From contig NZ_CP114288.1 in assembly GCF_027111335.1 (NCBI RefSeq), forward strand, positions 4,278,001 to 4,342,000: DNA of 64,000 nt. Reading direction: 5' to 3'. Positions 7,585 through 16,801 of the stretch are shown here, in pieces. The notes beneath the pieces are model-generated. The model was not told where the DNA came from. It searched no databases and saw nothing but the letters and a program-made list of their open reading frames with translations. The DNA is from Flavobacterium aquiphilum. Its GTDB lineage: Bacteria; Bacteroidota; Bacteroidia; Flavobacteriales; Flavobacteriaceae. The first letter of the stretch is position 1, and each line of letters opens with the position of its first letter. A program made the translations under genes and the position numbers.

Positions 7585-9090
7585 TTTCAGATACTCTTTC
7601 TCCATTTGACCAATGATACTTTTTATAGATTCAGAGCCAATTCCTTTGGCTTTGATGACTTTGTTTTTATCCAAAATATAGATCACGGGTGTTGTCACAA
7701 CATCATATTTATCTTTTAAATTATTGATATGAACCCCGTCATAGACATTGATCCAATCAATTTTGTTGTCAATTATATACTTTTTGTATTTGTCAAATTC
7801 GTTTTGTGTGTAAACGCCAAAAACTTTCACATCCTTATTTTCCTTCAATAAATCGTGGTACAGTTCCAATATTTTTGGCACTTCTTTTTGACAATGCCCA
7901 CAATCCACATCCCAAAAAAGAAGCACTAAATAATCCGCTTTTATGCCCGATAAAGTCACATAACTTTTCTCTATTTCGGCTTTGTTATCATAATAGATTT
8001 TGGTGATTTCTTCGCTGGTTTTGGCCGTATCAAACCCCATTTTGGCAATCTTATCATGAGTTGGAATGTCAATCATAAATAAATCCGGAGCCGTTTTCCC
8101 GAGTTGAAGCGGCGCCAAAGTATTTCCTCTGTTTATAATTAATTTGATTACGCTGTCATCATAAACCCCTTTGGCTTTTCCCTTTTTAAAATAATTGTCA
8201 ACCATATAAACAAACACTTTGTCCATTCCCATGATTTTTGGAATTTCATAGGTCGAAGTAAAATAAGCCAACAAAAGCATATTCATCTTTGTTTCCTGCT
8301 TGGTTTTGTTCATCATTCGATCAATCTCCACACAAATGGAATCCGGATGCTGCACTACAACCGAATTGAAATATTGCTTGATTTTATTGGCAAAAAACGG
8401 ATTTCTCAACATGGCATCATCCTGAAAATTAACTCCGTCCCAAAAATGTTTTTTATAATAATGATACGAAAAAATACTGTCAGGTCTCCCGTTAGAGGCT
8501 TTCGGAACATCTTTAGCCACTTTTTCGCTTTTTAAATTAATCATTTCAGAGAGATAATTTCCTTTGTTTTCGGCTATAAACTTCGAATCGTTTTCCTGAA
8601 TACCTTCATTCAAAACTTTAAACTCTTTGGTCAACAACGCAGTCGAATCAGATTTCTTTTGTTCTTTTATTGATTTTTTAAAACTGTCATATTCTTTGTT
8701 TTTGGCCGACACATAACGAATGTAATTGAAGAAGCTATTGTTTTGGTTAGAATTAACAGCTTTTAAATTTTCAAGCAAATTGGATTTATCTGAAATGATT
8801 TGTTGCTTTTGAGATTGTTCATCTACAATAAAATCAAAATAATTGCCTTTTTCCTGACTCAGCAAAAAATAAACACCTTTGTCTAAATTTTTCTTACCCT
8901 TAAAAACTATATTTCCATTCACCACTTTTTTGCAGGTGTCGGCAACATACAATTTATCAAATTGGTAAAAGGCAAGATAAGCAATGGTATCCTTGCAATT
9001 CTTCAGATTAATCTTGATTTCATATCCTGACTGGGCTTGAGTCGACATTAAACTCAAAAAAAGAACAAAACTTAGTATGATTTTCTTCAT
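7576..9090 (-). CDS. Secreted thioredoxin-like (TlpA/ResA-type) protein
   Basis: 504 residues from ATG 9090; an alternative start at 9111 would add seven residues ahead of a good signal peptide (MKKIILSFVLFLSLMSTQAQ). The first ~120 residues form a beta-rich domain as in DUF4369-type modules. The middle is helical and Lys-rich (DUF5106-like). From ~340 there is a thioredoxin fold with TAPDLFMIDI, the redox-active W-D-V-D-C-G-H-C (Cys pair ~397/400), the cis-Pro loop VVTTPVIYILD and a C-terminal helix. It probably works as a periplasmic disulfide reductase or thiol-disulfide exchange protein. The partner is not encoded nearby. Confidence 0.8.
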   Translation of the reverse strand: MKKIILSFVLFLSLMSTQAQSGYEIKINLKNCKDTIAYLAFYQFDKLYVADTCKKVVNGNIVFKGKKNLDKGVYFLLSQEKGNYFDFIVDEQSQKQQIISDKSNLLENLKAVNSNQNNSFFNYIRYVSAKNKEYDSFKKSIKEQKKSDSTALLTKEFKVLNEGIQENDSKFIAENKGNYLSEMINLKSEKVAKDVPKASNGRPDSIFSYHYYKKHFWDGVNFQDDAMLRNPFFANKIKQYFNSVVVQHPDSICVEIDRMMNKTKQETKMNMLLLAYFTSTYEIPKIMGMDKVFVYMVDNYFKKGKAKGVYDDSVIKLIINRGNTLAPLQLGKTAPDLFMIDIPTHDKIAKMGFDTAKTSEEITKIYYDNKAEIEKSYVTLSGIKADYLVLLFWDVDCGHCQKEVPKILELYHDLLKENKDVKVFGVYTQNEFDKYKKYIIDNKIDWINVYDGVHINNLKDKYDVVTTPVIYILDKNKVIKAKGIGSESIKSIIGQMEKEYLKKG

Positions 9091-9246
9091 TGACAATACT
9101 CTTTGAGACAATTTAAAAATTAGTTAAGCTATTTTCTGATAATTTTCTTTATCATTATTCAAAAATAATTGATTTTAAATACAATTTCAAACTATTACCA
9201 AAGTGTTTTGCAGTCTCAATAATAAACAATTCAATTTGCAAATGCT

Positions 9247-9254
9247 TATCTTTG
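9247..9254 (+). promoter_or_regulatory. -7 promoter box that fixes the DUF1456 start
   Basis: TATCTTTG is an exact TAnnTTTG match. It overlaps the first possible start codon (9252), so that ATG cannot be in the mRNA; the start at 9273 is 18 bp downstream of the box. Confidence 0.6.
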
Positions 9255-9272
9255 CCCTTTAAATCCTTAAAA

Positions 9273-9764
9273 ATGACAAATAACGATATATTCAAAAAAC
9301 TTCGGGTAGCGTTGATGTTGCGCGATGACCAAATAGTGGAAATTTTGCAATTGGTAGATTTTAGAATTTCAAAATCAGAATTGGGCGCTTTTTTCCGTGA
9401 CGAAAAACACCCAAATTACACTGAATGTGGCGATCAGGTTTTGCGTAATTTCCTAAACGGATTGGTAATTCATTTGAGAGGAACCAAAGAAAACCCTAAA
9501 AACCCGAATGACGTTATTGCAAAACACAAAGCACAAATTCCGGCAAAAGAAGGAAATACTAAAAAAGTTGACTCGAGCAAAAGCGAACAGGCGAAGCAAT
9601 TCAAACCAAAACCTAAAGATCCTGAATACTCAAGAGCCGACCAAACGCCTGATAAATCCGGAGCAGCCAAAAAACCGGCTAAAAAGAAATTCCCAAAAGG
9701 CAACGGAAAACCGTCTGTTGTTGAGAAAGTAAAATACAATTTTGGCAAAAACAAAAAATCATAA
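9273..9764 (+). CDS. DUF1456 family protein (YehS-like)
   Basis: 163 residues from ATG 9273. Two repeats of the DUF1456 helical unit are visible: NDIFKKLRVALMLRDDQIVE and SELGAFFRDEKHPNYTECGD QVLRNFLNGLVI. In E. coli the family member YehS has no firm function. The C-terminal ~75 residues are a low-complexity basic tail rich in Lys, Pro and Ser (KKPAKKKFPKGNGK), suggesting nucleic acid or ribosome contact; that is inference. It is monocistronic, with a strong -7 box upstream and a terminator downstream. Confidence 0.85.
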   Translation: MTNNDIFKKLRVALMLRDDQIVEILQLVDFRISKSELGAFFRDEKHPNYTECGDQVLRNFLNGLVIHLRGTKENPKNPNDVIAKHKAQIPAKEGNTKKVDSSKSEQAKQFKPKPKDPEYSRADQTPDKSGAAKKPAKKKFPKGNGKPSVVEKVKYNFGKNKKS

Positions 9765-9810
9765 AACTTAAATCTTATGATTTAAAATACTGACCTAGTC
9801 AAAAAAATAA

Positions 9811-9838
9811 AAACCTGAATGAAAGTTCAGGTTTTTTT
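9811..9838 (+). terminator. Rho-independent terminator after the DUF1456 gene
   Basis: AAACCTGAA (9811-9819) pairs with TTCAGGTTT (9826-9834) around a 6-base loop, followed by a run of T to 9838. Confidence 0.85.
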
Positions 9839-9911
9839 ATGTCCAAAATTGACTTCATTTCTCTACTAAAACTCTTTTTAAAATACACGGATCAAAAACA
9901 AAAAATTTTGT

Positions 9912-9919
9912 TAAATTTG
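9912..9919 (+). promoter_or_regulatory. Candidate -7 box of the MscS-family gene
   Basis: TAAATTTG matches TAnnTTTG exactly, 62 bp before the ATG at 9982. No TTTG at the proper -33 distance was seen. Confidence 0.4.
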
Positions 9920-9981
9920 ATCAACACACACCCCCTCGGTTATTAAACTGAACGAAATACTAATAAATAAAACATACCTCC

Positions 9982-12483
9982 ATGTTAAATTTTATATTTC
10001 AATACATAAACCTCACTCATAAAAACAAAGGCAATAGTTTTAAACTTTTTTTTATTTTCCTCGCCTTCCTTTTCTCTATTCCGGCTACTTCCCAAAACAC
10101 AAAAAAAGAATTAGATTCCATTGTTAAAGAATTAGGGATCAAAGATAAAGTCACTCATGTTTTTCTTGAAGGAAAAGCCGAAAGCGAGAAGAAAATGAGA
10201 CAGGAAAAATACATCAACTATCAAAAAATTCAAAAACAAAACAAGCTTTTCAATTTAATTGAATCCGAAATCCAAAATGCTAAATTTCAAATAAACAAAA
10301 GATTTGATTACAAAGACATTACTGAAGAAATTCATCAATTGAAAGATTGGGAAGAATTTGCAGTTAAGGGAATTGTTGGAAAAAAAATTGAGGTTTTGAC
10401 GGATCGAAATCTTAGTTCAATTTCAATATTATTGGATGAATTATTGAAACGTGCCAACAATCGTCTAAAAAAAATAAACATTGAAAACCAACAACTCAGC
10501 CGTACACAAGAAAAAATTGATTCTTTGGTTGCTGAAAAGAACCTGTATTATGTTCCAACAGATTCTGTTTCCCGAGAAATTTATCGTCTTCGATCCGAGA
10601 AAATGAACACCGACATTAATCTGATTTCCGGAAGGCTAAAAAATGCCGTTGACAGTATCCAAACTTTGGAAATTATGGGAGACCGATTAAAATATAAAAT
10701 TGAATCGGACATAATTGAGAATGACAGGCTCCGAAAATTAGAACTCAGCCAAATGTTCACCAAAAAAGTGCCTATTTTCGAACAATTTACCATTACTAAA
10801 GCACTGCTGGATGATCCATTGGCTACTTCTATAAAAACAAATTATTTAGTGATGTATTTTTATTTAATAAACAATAAAAATTCGATCCTTACGATGCTGC
10901 TTTTAATAATTGGAACAGCTATATATTTTGAATTGCAAAAGAGAAAATTCCTTGATTTAGGCTTCAAAAAGGAAATGCTAATTGAACTCAATATATTAAA
11001 CAGCCCGATAGCTGCCGCTTTTTTGGTTGTGCTGAGTTTATATCAATTTTTGCTTCCCATGCCACCGCTAATCTTTTCTATTATCATTTGGACGATATCT
11101 ACAATTTCATTGACTGTGATAATGTGGAATTCCATTAATACATTTGTATGGAAAATATGGATTTCCATTTTTCTGTTGCATTTAATAGCCTTTTTTGACA
11201 CTTTAATTCTAATTCATTTTAAAGGAGAGTCACTTTTGATTCTTGGAATAAATATAATAGGCATTTCAATTGGCACCTATTCATTTATAAACAGATCTCG
11301 ATTTCAAAGAAAAATTTATTTGTGGTATATCTTAGCAGGAACCATTCTTCAAGTTTTTTCAATCTATTATTTAATTAATGGTCATTACAATTTAGGCAAA
11401 TTCCTGATGACTAAAGGAGTTTATACAATCATAGTAATTCACTCACTATACAACACTTTAATTGCCGTTAAGGAAATTAATTTGGTATCCAAGATTTTGA
11501 AAGTAATTGATGAAGACAAAACCAAAAAAACTATAAATGGTATTCCGAATCAGTTTAGTATTGGATTTTATCTGCTGCTTTTTCTTTCTTGTTTTTTGTT
11601 AATGACAAGGAACACCATGACTTTTCAAAATTTTGTAGATCCTTTTAGAAATTCTATATCTGAGCCCCGAAACCTTGGTAGTATTACTTTTACATTTGAA
11701 AATATCATCATATTTGTCCTAGTGATTTTATTATCTGGTTTCATTTCAAAAGTGGTTTCCTTTTTAGCTTCGGATAGTCAAATTATCAAAAGTAAAGACA
11801 AAACCAAAAAATTTGGAAGCTGGCTGTTTTTATCCCGAATTACCATAGTGACCCTGGGAATCTTAGTTGCTTTTGCGTCGGCAGGAATTCCTTTAGACAA
11901 AATAACGCTAATCATAAGTGCACTGGGAGTCGGTATTGGGTTTGGTATGCAAAGCCTTGTCAATAACCTGATAAGCGGATTAATCATCGCCTTTGAAAAA
12001 CCGGTAAATTTGGACGATATCATCGAGGTGGGAACACAATCCGGAAAAATGAAATCAATCGGTATCAGAAGTAGTGTGGTCACCACTTACGACGGTGCCG
12101 ACGTAGTGATTCCCAACGGAGATTTATTAAACCAAAATCTAACCAACTGGACTTTGGGAAGCAGTCACCGAAGATCGGAAATCCGATTTGGGGTAGCTTA
12201 TGGAACCGACTTGGAACTGACCAAAAAATTACTTTTTGAAATCCTTGAAAAAAACAAAAATGTACTGATGAAACCGATGCCGGTAATTTGGTTTACCAAA
12301 TTTGGAGACAGTTCGATCGATTTGGTTTTAAAATATTGGATCAAACATTTCGATTATGACAATGAAGTAAAAAGCGAATTGATAATGGCTATTGACAAAA
12401 CTTTAAAAGAAAACAATATTGTCATCCCATTTGCACAGCAGGATATCCATATCATAAGAAACGATATTGAATCTGAGAATTAG
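9982..12483 (+). CDS. Large MscS-family mechanosensitive channel
   Basis: 833 residues. After a hydrophobic N-terminus (LFFIFLAFLFSIPATSQ, a signal peptide after a 20-residue extension) comes a periplasmic, charged, coiled-coil segment (~40-280), then about ten membrane helices (~290-640). The C-terminal MscS core has a pore-lining helix rich in Gly/Ala (LGVGIGFGMQSLVNNLISGL, ~650), the beta domain (FEKPVNLDDIIEVG, VVIPNGDLLNQNLTNW) and a final alpha/beta domain. This architecture resembles MscK/YbiO-type osmotic channels, much larger than the 286-residue MscS. It probably opens under membrane tension and releases solutes on hypo-osmotic shock. The gene stands alone; a repeat element follows. 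Confidence 0.9.
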   Translation: MLNFIFQYINLTHKNKGNSFKLFFIFLAFLFSIPATSQNTKKELDSIVKELGIKDKVTHVFLEGKAESEKKMRQEKYINYQKIQKQNKLFNLIESEIQNAKFQINKRFDYKDITEEIHQLKDWEEFAVKGIVGKKIEVLTDRNLSSISILLDELLKRANNRLKKINIENQQLSRTQEKIDSLVAEKNLYYVPTDSVSREIYRLRSEKMNTDINLISGRLKNAVDSIQTLEIMGDRLKYKIESDIIENDRLRKLELSQMFTKKVPIFEQFTITKALLDDPLATSIKTNYLVMYFYLINNKNSILTMLLLIIGTAIYFELQKRKFLDLGFKKEMLIELNILNSPIAAAFLVVLSLYQFLLPMPPLIFSIIIWTISTISLTVIMWNSINTFVWKIWISIFLLHLIAFFDTLILIHFKGESLLILGINIIGISIGTYSFINRSRFQRKIYLWYILAGTILQVFSIYYLINGHYNLGKFLMTKGVYTIIVIHSLYNTLIAVKEINLVSKILKVIDEDKTKKTINGIPNQFSIGFYLLLFLSCFLLMTRNTMTFQNFVDPFRNSISEPRNLGSITFTFENIIIFVLVILLSGFISKVVSFLASDSQIIKSKDKTKKFGSWLFLSRITIVTLGILVAFASAGIPLDKITLIISALGVGIGFGMQSLVNNLISGLIIAFEKPVNLDDIIEVGTQSGKMKSIGIRSSVVTTYDGADVVIPNGDLLNQNLTNWTLGSSHRRSEIRFGVAYGTDLELTKKLLFEILEKNKNVLMKPMPVIWFTKFGDSSIDLVLKYWIKHFDYDNEVKSELIMAIDKTLKENNIVIPFAQQDIHIIRNDIESEN

Positions 12484-12527
12484 CAGAATTAGATAATTTA
12501 TTCTTTAAAAATGAAGTTCAATTATTA

Positions 12528-12653
12528 TTTTTTGGAGCAGAATATTAGGTGTTTTTTACAGGCATTGTTCCCGCTATCCATTTCAATCTTGTAAACCTCT
12601 CGTCTTTTGGGACGAGACGATTTACAAGGATTTCCATTCCTATCGGGGCTAAA
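12528..12653 (+). repeat. Interspersed hairpin element, copy 1
   Basis: Begins TTTTTTGGAG and ends ATCGGGGCTAAA. It shares with the copy at 37987-38098 the blocks CCCGCT, CAATCTTG, CAAGGATTT and ATCGGGGCTAAA. Inside, CTTGTAAA (12588-12595) pairs with TTTACAAG (12621-12628), and a nested TCTCGTC/GACGAGA stem (12598-12604/12611-12617) closes a 6-base loop. It lies 45 bp after the MscS-family gene and reads in the same direction. I recall similar intergenic elements from other Flavobacterium genomes but cannot verify this here. It may be an RNA-level structure or a mobile REP-like element. Confidence 0.7.
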
Positions 12654-12722
12654 CGACAACATTTTACTTTTAAGAGATTAAAAAAACTGAAATCTCAATA
12701 ATCGAGTTCGGCAGCTACACAT

Positions 12723-12747
12723 AAAAAAAGGAAACCATTAGGCTTCC
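12723..12747 (-). terminator. Terminator of the 12809-13165 gene
   Basis: Read on the minus strand, GGAAGCC-TAAT-GGTTTCC forms a 7-bp stem (one G-T pair) with a 4-base loop, followed by seven T (12729-12723). Confidence 0.8.
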
Positions 12748-12808
12748 TTCTCTTTTAAAACTTCAAAAACAATCGCAAATCAGTTGTTGCGATTCAGATT
12801 CCTACATT

Positions 12809-13165
12809 TTATTGTTGCTCCTTTATTTTAAATTTCACAACAAAAAAATAATTTTCACCCATTTTCAATTCTTTAGAAGATAACGTTTTATAATTAAGCG
12901 CTTTTGCAACATATGATTGAATCTCTTCATTATTAGATTGCACTTTTAATACAACTATTTGATTCAGATCATTTACAACAAAAAGAACTTTCCCTAATTC
13001 CTCTTTTTCTAAGAAACCTTCTGTATAAACCGAATTTAACAGATGACTAAGTTCCTTTGAAGTCTCAACCAATACTGGCTTAGGCTCCTCGCTACTTGGA
13101 AAAGCAGAAGCAGAAGCAGTAGTAACAAATAACGCAACAACTAAAGTTAAAAATAAATTTTTCAT
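12809..13165 (-). CDS. Small secreted protein, unknown function
   Basis: 118 residues. MKNLFLTLVVALFVTTASASA is a clear signal peptide, so the product is periplasmic or exported. The mature part has a pattern of two helices and three strands (VLFVVNDLNQIVVLKVQ, YVAKALNYKTL, YFFVVKFKI) that distantly recalls TonB C-terminal-like folds; that is only an impression. It has its own -7 box (13192-13199) and terminator and so appears monocistronic. I do not recognise the family by name. Confidence 0.6.
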   Translation of the reverse strand: MKNLFLTLVVALFVTTASASAFPSSEEPKPVLVETSKELSHLLNSVYTEGFLEKEELGKVLFVVNDLNQIVVLKVQSNNEEIQSYVAKALNYKTLSSKELKMGENYFFVVKFKIKEQQ

Positions 13166-13191
13166 GGTTTATTGTTTTTAAGATTACGAGT

Positions 13192-13199
13192 CAAAATTA
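13192..13199 (-). promoter_or_regulatory. -7 promoter box of the small secreted protein gene
   Basis: Minus-strand TAATTTTG matches TAnnTTTG, 26 bp before the ATG at 13165. A minus-strand TTTG at 13215-13218 is 15 bp upstream, a short spacing. Confidence 0.5.
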
Positions 13200-13424
13200 C
13201 CCGTAAAAAGCAGACAAAAAACTAAAAACCAATAGCTTAACCTATTTTTAAATTATGACAAACATTTCGTTTTATACAATATTTCCTTACTTTACAACAC
13301 AATAGGATTAAAAATGAACAGTTTCAAATTTTAACTAAAAAAAAACATTAAAAAAGCAAAAATTTAAACATTCTTATCAATTAAAACCAAAAGACCTTTT
13401 GGTAACATTTACTTAAAAAAAGTC

Positions 13425-14990
13425 TCACGAACTACAACTCAACATCGAACAACCCACTTTATCCCTTGCCCAGTCAGGTCTTTTAGTAAACCATTTTTGG
13501 CTCTCCGGTTGTTCATCATAAGGTCTTTTCAATAATTCATATAATTCATTCAACAAAGAATAATCTCCCTTATCTGCGGCATCAATACACAACTGAGCCA
13601 TATAATTACGCAATACATACTTAGGATTTACCGCATTCATCAGCTTTTTTCTCTCATCATCAGAAAATGTTTCCTGATTAATTCTGCCGATATAATATCC
13701 AAGCCAAGTATTCCAGTTATTCAAAACAGATTCTTCAAGACCTTTTTCGTTATAAAAAGCTTCTTTTATCTTATCAAAAGCTGTTGCTCCAGAATCTGAT
13801 TTCAAAACATTACCTAAATTTCTAAAGAAAATAGTCATATCTGTTTCGGCCAATTGTAGCAATTCGGTCAAACTTTCAATTAAAACAGCATCTTCATCTT
13901 TCGCTATTTTAAAACCAAGTTTGTTTCTCATCATATCCAAATATTTGACTTTATAATCAGTCGCAAAACCATTTAGGATTTCTTCTAATGGTTTGGCATC
14001 ATTAACCAAAGGATATAAAGCATTTGCCAATTGGTATAAATTCCAAAGTGCAATATTCGGTTGGTTTCCAAATCGGTATCTTTTATGCTGTCTGTCGGTT
14101 GTATTTGGAGTCCAATTCACATCATAATCTTCCAACCATCCATAAGGACCGTAATCAATAGTAATTCCGTGAATCGACATATTATCGGTATTCATAACAC
14201 CGTGAACAAAACCAACACGTTGCCAGTGCACAATCATGTCAAGCGTAGTCTTAGTAATGGTTTGAAAAAATTCAATATATTTTTCTACACCTTCCGTTTT
14301 AATATCCGGAAAATGATGTTTAATGGTATAATCTGCCAATAATTTAAGCGTAGGAAGATCATTTCGGGAAGAAAATAATTCAAAATTTCCAAAACGAATA
14401 AACGAAGGAGCTACTCTGCAAACGATCGCTCCTTTCTCGTAAGCCGGATTTCCATTATAGAGAATATCACGCAAAACCTGATCGCCTGATTCTATCAATG
14501 AAAGTGAACGGGTGGTTGGAACGCCAAGATAATGCATCGCTTCGGCACATAAATGTTCCCGAATTGAAGAACGCAATACTGCAAAACCATCTGCCGTACG
14601 CGAGTATGGTGTAGGTCCAGCTCCTTTCAATTGTAACGTAAATGACTTTCCTTTATGTTCAACTTCGGTTAAATTAATCGCACGCCCATCCCCCAATTGT
14701 CCTGCCCAATTCCCAAACTGATGTCCGGCATAAGGCATTGCGTAAGGCTTTGTCCCCGGATAAACAGTATTCCCGGAAAAAACATTTAAAAAATCAGCTG
14801 ACTGAATATCTTTTTGAGACAAACCTATAAATTCTGCTACTTCTTGTGAAGCGTGAATCAAAGACGGATTAGAAGGCTGTTTTGGCAATACATACGAAAA
14901 ACAAGCTTTCTCAACCTGTCTTGGAACATTATTTTCATTAAGATCAGCAGGTAATTCGGAGGTAAAATTATTTTGAATATGAAGTTTCAT
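13425..14990 (-). CDS. selO: Protein adenylyltransferase SelO (YdiU family)
   Basis: 521 residues, full length. SelO is a pseudokinase-fold enzyme that transfers AMP from ATP to Ser/Thr/Tyr of target proteins, linked to redox stress. Seen: YAMPYAGHQFGNWAGQLGDG, the nucleotide loop KGAGPTPYSRTADG with the catalytic Lys, the RSSIREHLCAEAMHYLGVPT helix, and HGVMNTDNMSIHGITIDYGP, which holds the N-D-N and D-Y-G metal-binding residues. The extreme C-terminus is SCSS, with Cys where animal SelO has selenocysteine; the TGA that follows is simply the stop. It is monocistronic; a one-mismatch -7 box TATCTTTA lies at 15012-15019. Confidence 0.93.
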   Translation of the reverse strand: MKLHIQNNFTSELPADLNENNVPRQVEKACFSYVLPKQPSNPSLIHASQEVAEFIGLSQKDIQSADFLNVFSGNTVYPGTKPYAMPYAGHQFGNWAGQLGDGRAINLTEVEHKGKSFTLQLKGAGPTPYSRTADGFAVLRSSIREHLCAEAMHYLGVPTTRSLSLIESGDQVLRDILYNGNPAYEKGAIVCRVAPSFIRFGNFELFSSRNDLPTLKLLADYTIKHHFPDIKTEGVEKYIEFFQTITKTTLDMIVHWQRVGFVHGVMNTDNMSIHGITIDYGPYGWLEDYDVNWTPNTTDRQHKRYRFGNQPNIALWNLYQLANALYPLVNDAKPLEEILNGFATDYKVKYLDMMRNKLGFKIAKDEDAVLIESLTELLQLAETDMTIFFRNLGNVLKSDSGATAFDKIKEAFYNEKGLEESVLNNWNTWLGYYIGRINQETFSDDERKKLMNAVNPKYVLRNYMAQLCIDAADKGDYSLLNELYELLKRPYDEQPESQKWFTKRPDWARDKVGCSMLSCSS

Positions 14991-15120
14991 TTCTTAATAC
15001 ATTTGGTACTGTAAAGATATTGCATAAGCAACACTTAACCGAGTTCTTCCAATAAGTTTATCTTATGAGCAAAGTCTTTTTATTTATAAAAAACAGAATC
15101 AAAATTCCATTTTAAATAAC

Positions 15121-15186
15121 AAAAAAAATCCTGAGCTCTCACTCAGGATTTCTATAGCTTTGAGAAATGCACTACAGTGCATCTCA
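15121..15186 (-). terminator. Terminator of sucC with a second adjacent hairpin
   Basis: CTCAGGATT (15142-15150) and AATCCTGAG (15127-15135) form a 9-bp stem around a 6-base loop; on the minus strand a T-run (15126-15121) follows. Between it and the sucC stop, TGAGAAATGCAC-TACA-GTGCATCTCA (15161-15186) forms a second stem with one mismatch. Confidence 0.8.
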
Positions 15187-15199
15187 ACAAGATATTGTA

Positions 15200-16393
15200 T
15201 TAAGAAAGCGCAGCTTGAACTTGATCAGCAGCTTCTTGGAATTGTACCGCAGACAAGATTGGCATTCCAGAATTATCGATCAATTCTTTAGCGATTTCAG
15301 CGTTAGTTCCTTGCAAACGAACGATAATTGGCACTTTAATAGCATCGCCCATGTTTTTGTAAGCATCAACAACTCCTTGCGCCACACGGTCACAACGAAC
15401 GATACCTCCAAAAATGTTAATCAAAATAGCTTTTACGTTTGGATCTTTCAAGATAATACGGAAAGCAGTTTCCACACGTTTTGCATCAGCAGTTCCTCCT
15501 ACGTCAAGGAAGTTTGCCGGCTCAAAACCAGCATATTTAATCAAATCCATAGTTGCCATAGCAAGACCAGCTCCGTTTACCATACATCCTACAGTACCGT
15601 CAAGATCCACATAGTTCAATCCTACTTCTTTTGCTTCAACTTCGATTGGATTCTCCTCACGGATATCACGCATATCAGCATATTTCTTTTGTCTGTATAA
15701 AGCGTTATCATCGATATTAACTTTAGCATCTACTGCCAAAATTTTATCATCTGAAGTTTTCAATACAGGGTTGATTTCAAACATAGAAGCATCAGATCCA
15801 ATGTAAGCATTGTATAATGAATCGATGAATTTCACCATTTCTTTGAAAGCATTACCAGAAAGACCTAAGTTAAAAGCAACTCTTCTTGCTTGAAAACCTT
15901 GTAATCCAACAGTTGGATCAATCTCTTCAGTAAAGATTAAGTGTGGAGTGTGCTCAGCCACTTCTTCGATATCCATTCCACCTTCAGTAGAATACATAAT
16001 CATGTTACGACCTGTAGCTCTATTCAAAAGAACAGAAACATAAAACTCAGAAGTTTCGCTTTCACCTGGATAATAAACATCCTCAGCAATTAATACTTTG
16101 TGTACTTTTTTACCTTCAGGTGGAGTTTGTGGAGTTACTAATTGCATTCCGATGATTTCGCTTGCAACACCTTCCACTTTGTCAATTCCTTTGGCTAGTT
16201 TTACTCCGCCTCCTTTTCCACGACCACCTGCGTGTATTTGGGCTTTTACAACATACCAGCTTGTTCCTGTTTCGGCAGTTAATTCTTTCGCAGCGGCTAC
16301 AGCCTCTACAGGGCTGTTGGCTACAATACCACGTTGAACGCGAACTCCATAGCTAGCTAAAATTTCTTTTCCTTGATATTCGTGTATATTCAT
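15200..16393 (-). CDS. sucC: Succinyl-CoA synthetase (ADP-forming) beta subunit
   Basis: 397 residues, normal length. With the alpha subunit SucD it converts succinyl-CoA to succinate with nucleotide triphosphate formation in the TCA cycle. The ATP-grasp N-domain starts MNIHEYQGKEILASYGV, with AQIHAGGRGKGGGVKLA as the nucleotide loop, EINPVL and VDAKVNIDDNAL for metal binding, and the C-terminal CoA-ligase domain with GGTADAKRV, INIFGGIVRCD and RLQGTNAEIAK. sucD is not next to it, so the two subunit genes are apparently separated in this genome. A -7 box lies ~50 bp upstream. Confidence 0.97.
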   Translation of the reverse strand: MNIHEYQGKEILASYGVRVQRGIVANSPVEAVAAAKELTAETGTSWYVVKAQIHAGGRGKGGGVKLAKGIDKVEGVASEIIGMQLVTPQTPPEGKKVHKVLIAEDVYYPGESETSEFYVSVLLNRATGRNMIMYSTEGGMDIEEVAEHTPHLIFTEEIDPTVGLQGFQARRVAFNLGLSGNAFKEMVKFIDSLYNAYIGSDASMFEINPVLKTSDDKILAVDAKVNIDDNALYRQKKYADMRDIREENPIEVEAKEVGLNYVDLDGTVGCMVNGAGLAMATMDLIKYAGFEPANFLDVGGTADAKRVETAFRIILKDPNVKAILINIFGGIVRCDRVAQGVVDAYKNMGDAIKVPIIVRLQGTNAEIAKELIDNSGMPILSAVQFQEAADQVQAALS

Positions 16394-16801
16394 AATAATA
16401 GATTTTGTCTGGATCCTGAATTTATCTCAGAATAAAAGTGGCACAAAAATAGCAAAATTTAGTTTAATTGAAATTATTTTTAATTTTAATAACATATTAA
16501 AAGTGAAAATTAAAGAATTCTTTATCTCAATCGTTATAGTGTAGAAAATTTAAAAATTATTCGCTTTTTTGTTAAAATAATTATTCCCTAAAAGTATAAT
16601 CAAATATTTATTACAAAATTCATGACTTTTTTTAAATCAATAAAATATTTATTGAAGATATATCAATTCCTATGTGAAAAATAAGCATTATTGTCAATTA
16701 TACATATCTTTTTTAATTTTATAGCAAAAATATAACTCATTCACACCATTCACTGGTTATGTGTTATGAAATCTTTAATTTTGTAAAAAAAAATATCAAG
16801 C
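16394..16801. promoter_or_regulatory. Divergent control region of sucC and gltB
   Basis: 408 bp of very AT-rich DNA between divergent genes. A minus-strand TATTTTTG (16444-16451) is the likely -7 box of sucC. A plus-strand TAATTTTG (16776-16783) 18 bp before the gltB ATG is the likely -7 box of gltB. GGTTATGTGTTATG precedes the latter. No gene or clear operator was seen in the middle. Confidence 0.55.

Larger units (their letters stand above)
12484..12808. other. Intergenic region carrying repeat element copy 1
   Basis: No gene seen. It holds hairpin element copy 1 (12528-12653) and the terminator of the small secreted protein gene (12723-12747). The two flanking genes converge here. Confidence 0.7.

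Noticed and set aside
14985..15166. SECIS-like element for SelO
   Set aside because: The codon at the redox position is TGC-type Cys and no suitable hairpin follows a coding TGA.
15167..15700. 177-residue plus-strand ORF opposite sucC
   Set aside because: It lies fully over sucC and its terminator on the other strand; the sequence is a reverse reading of a strongly conserved enzyme.
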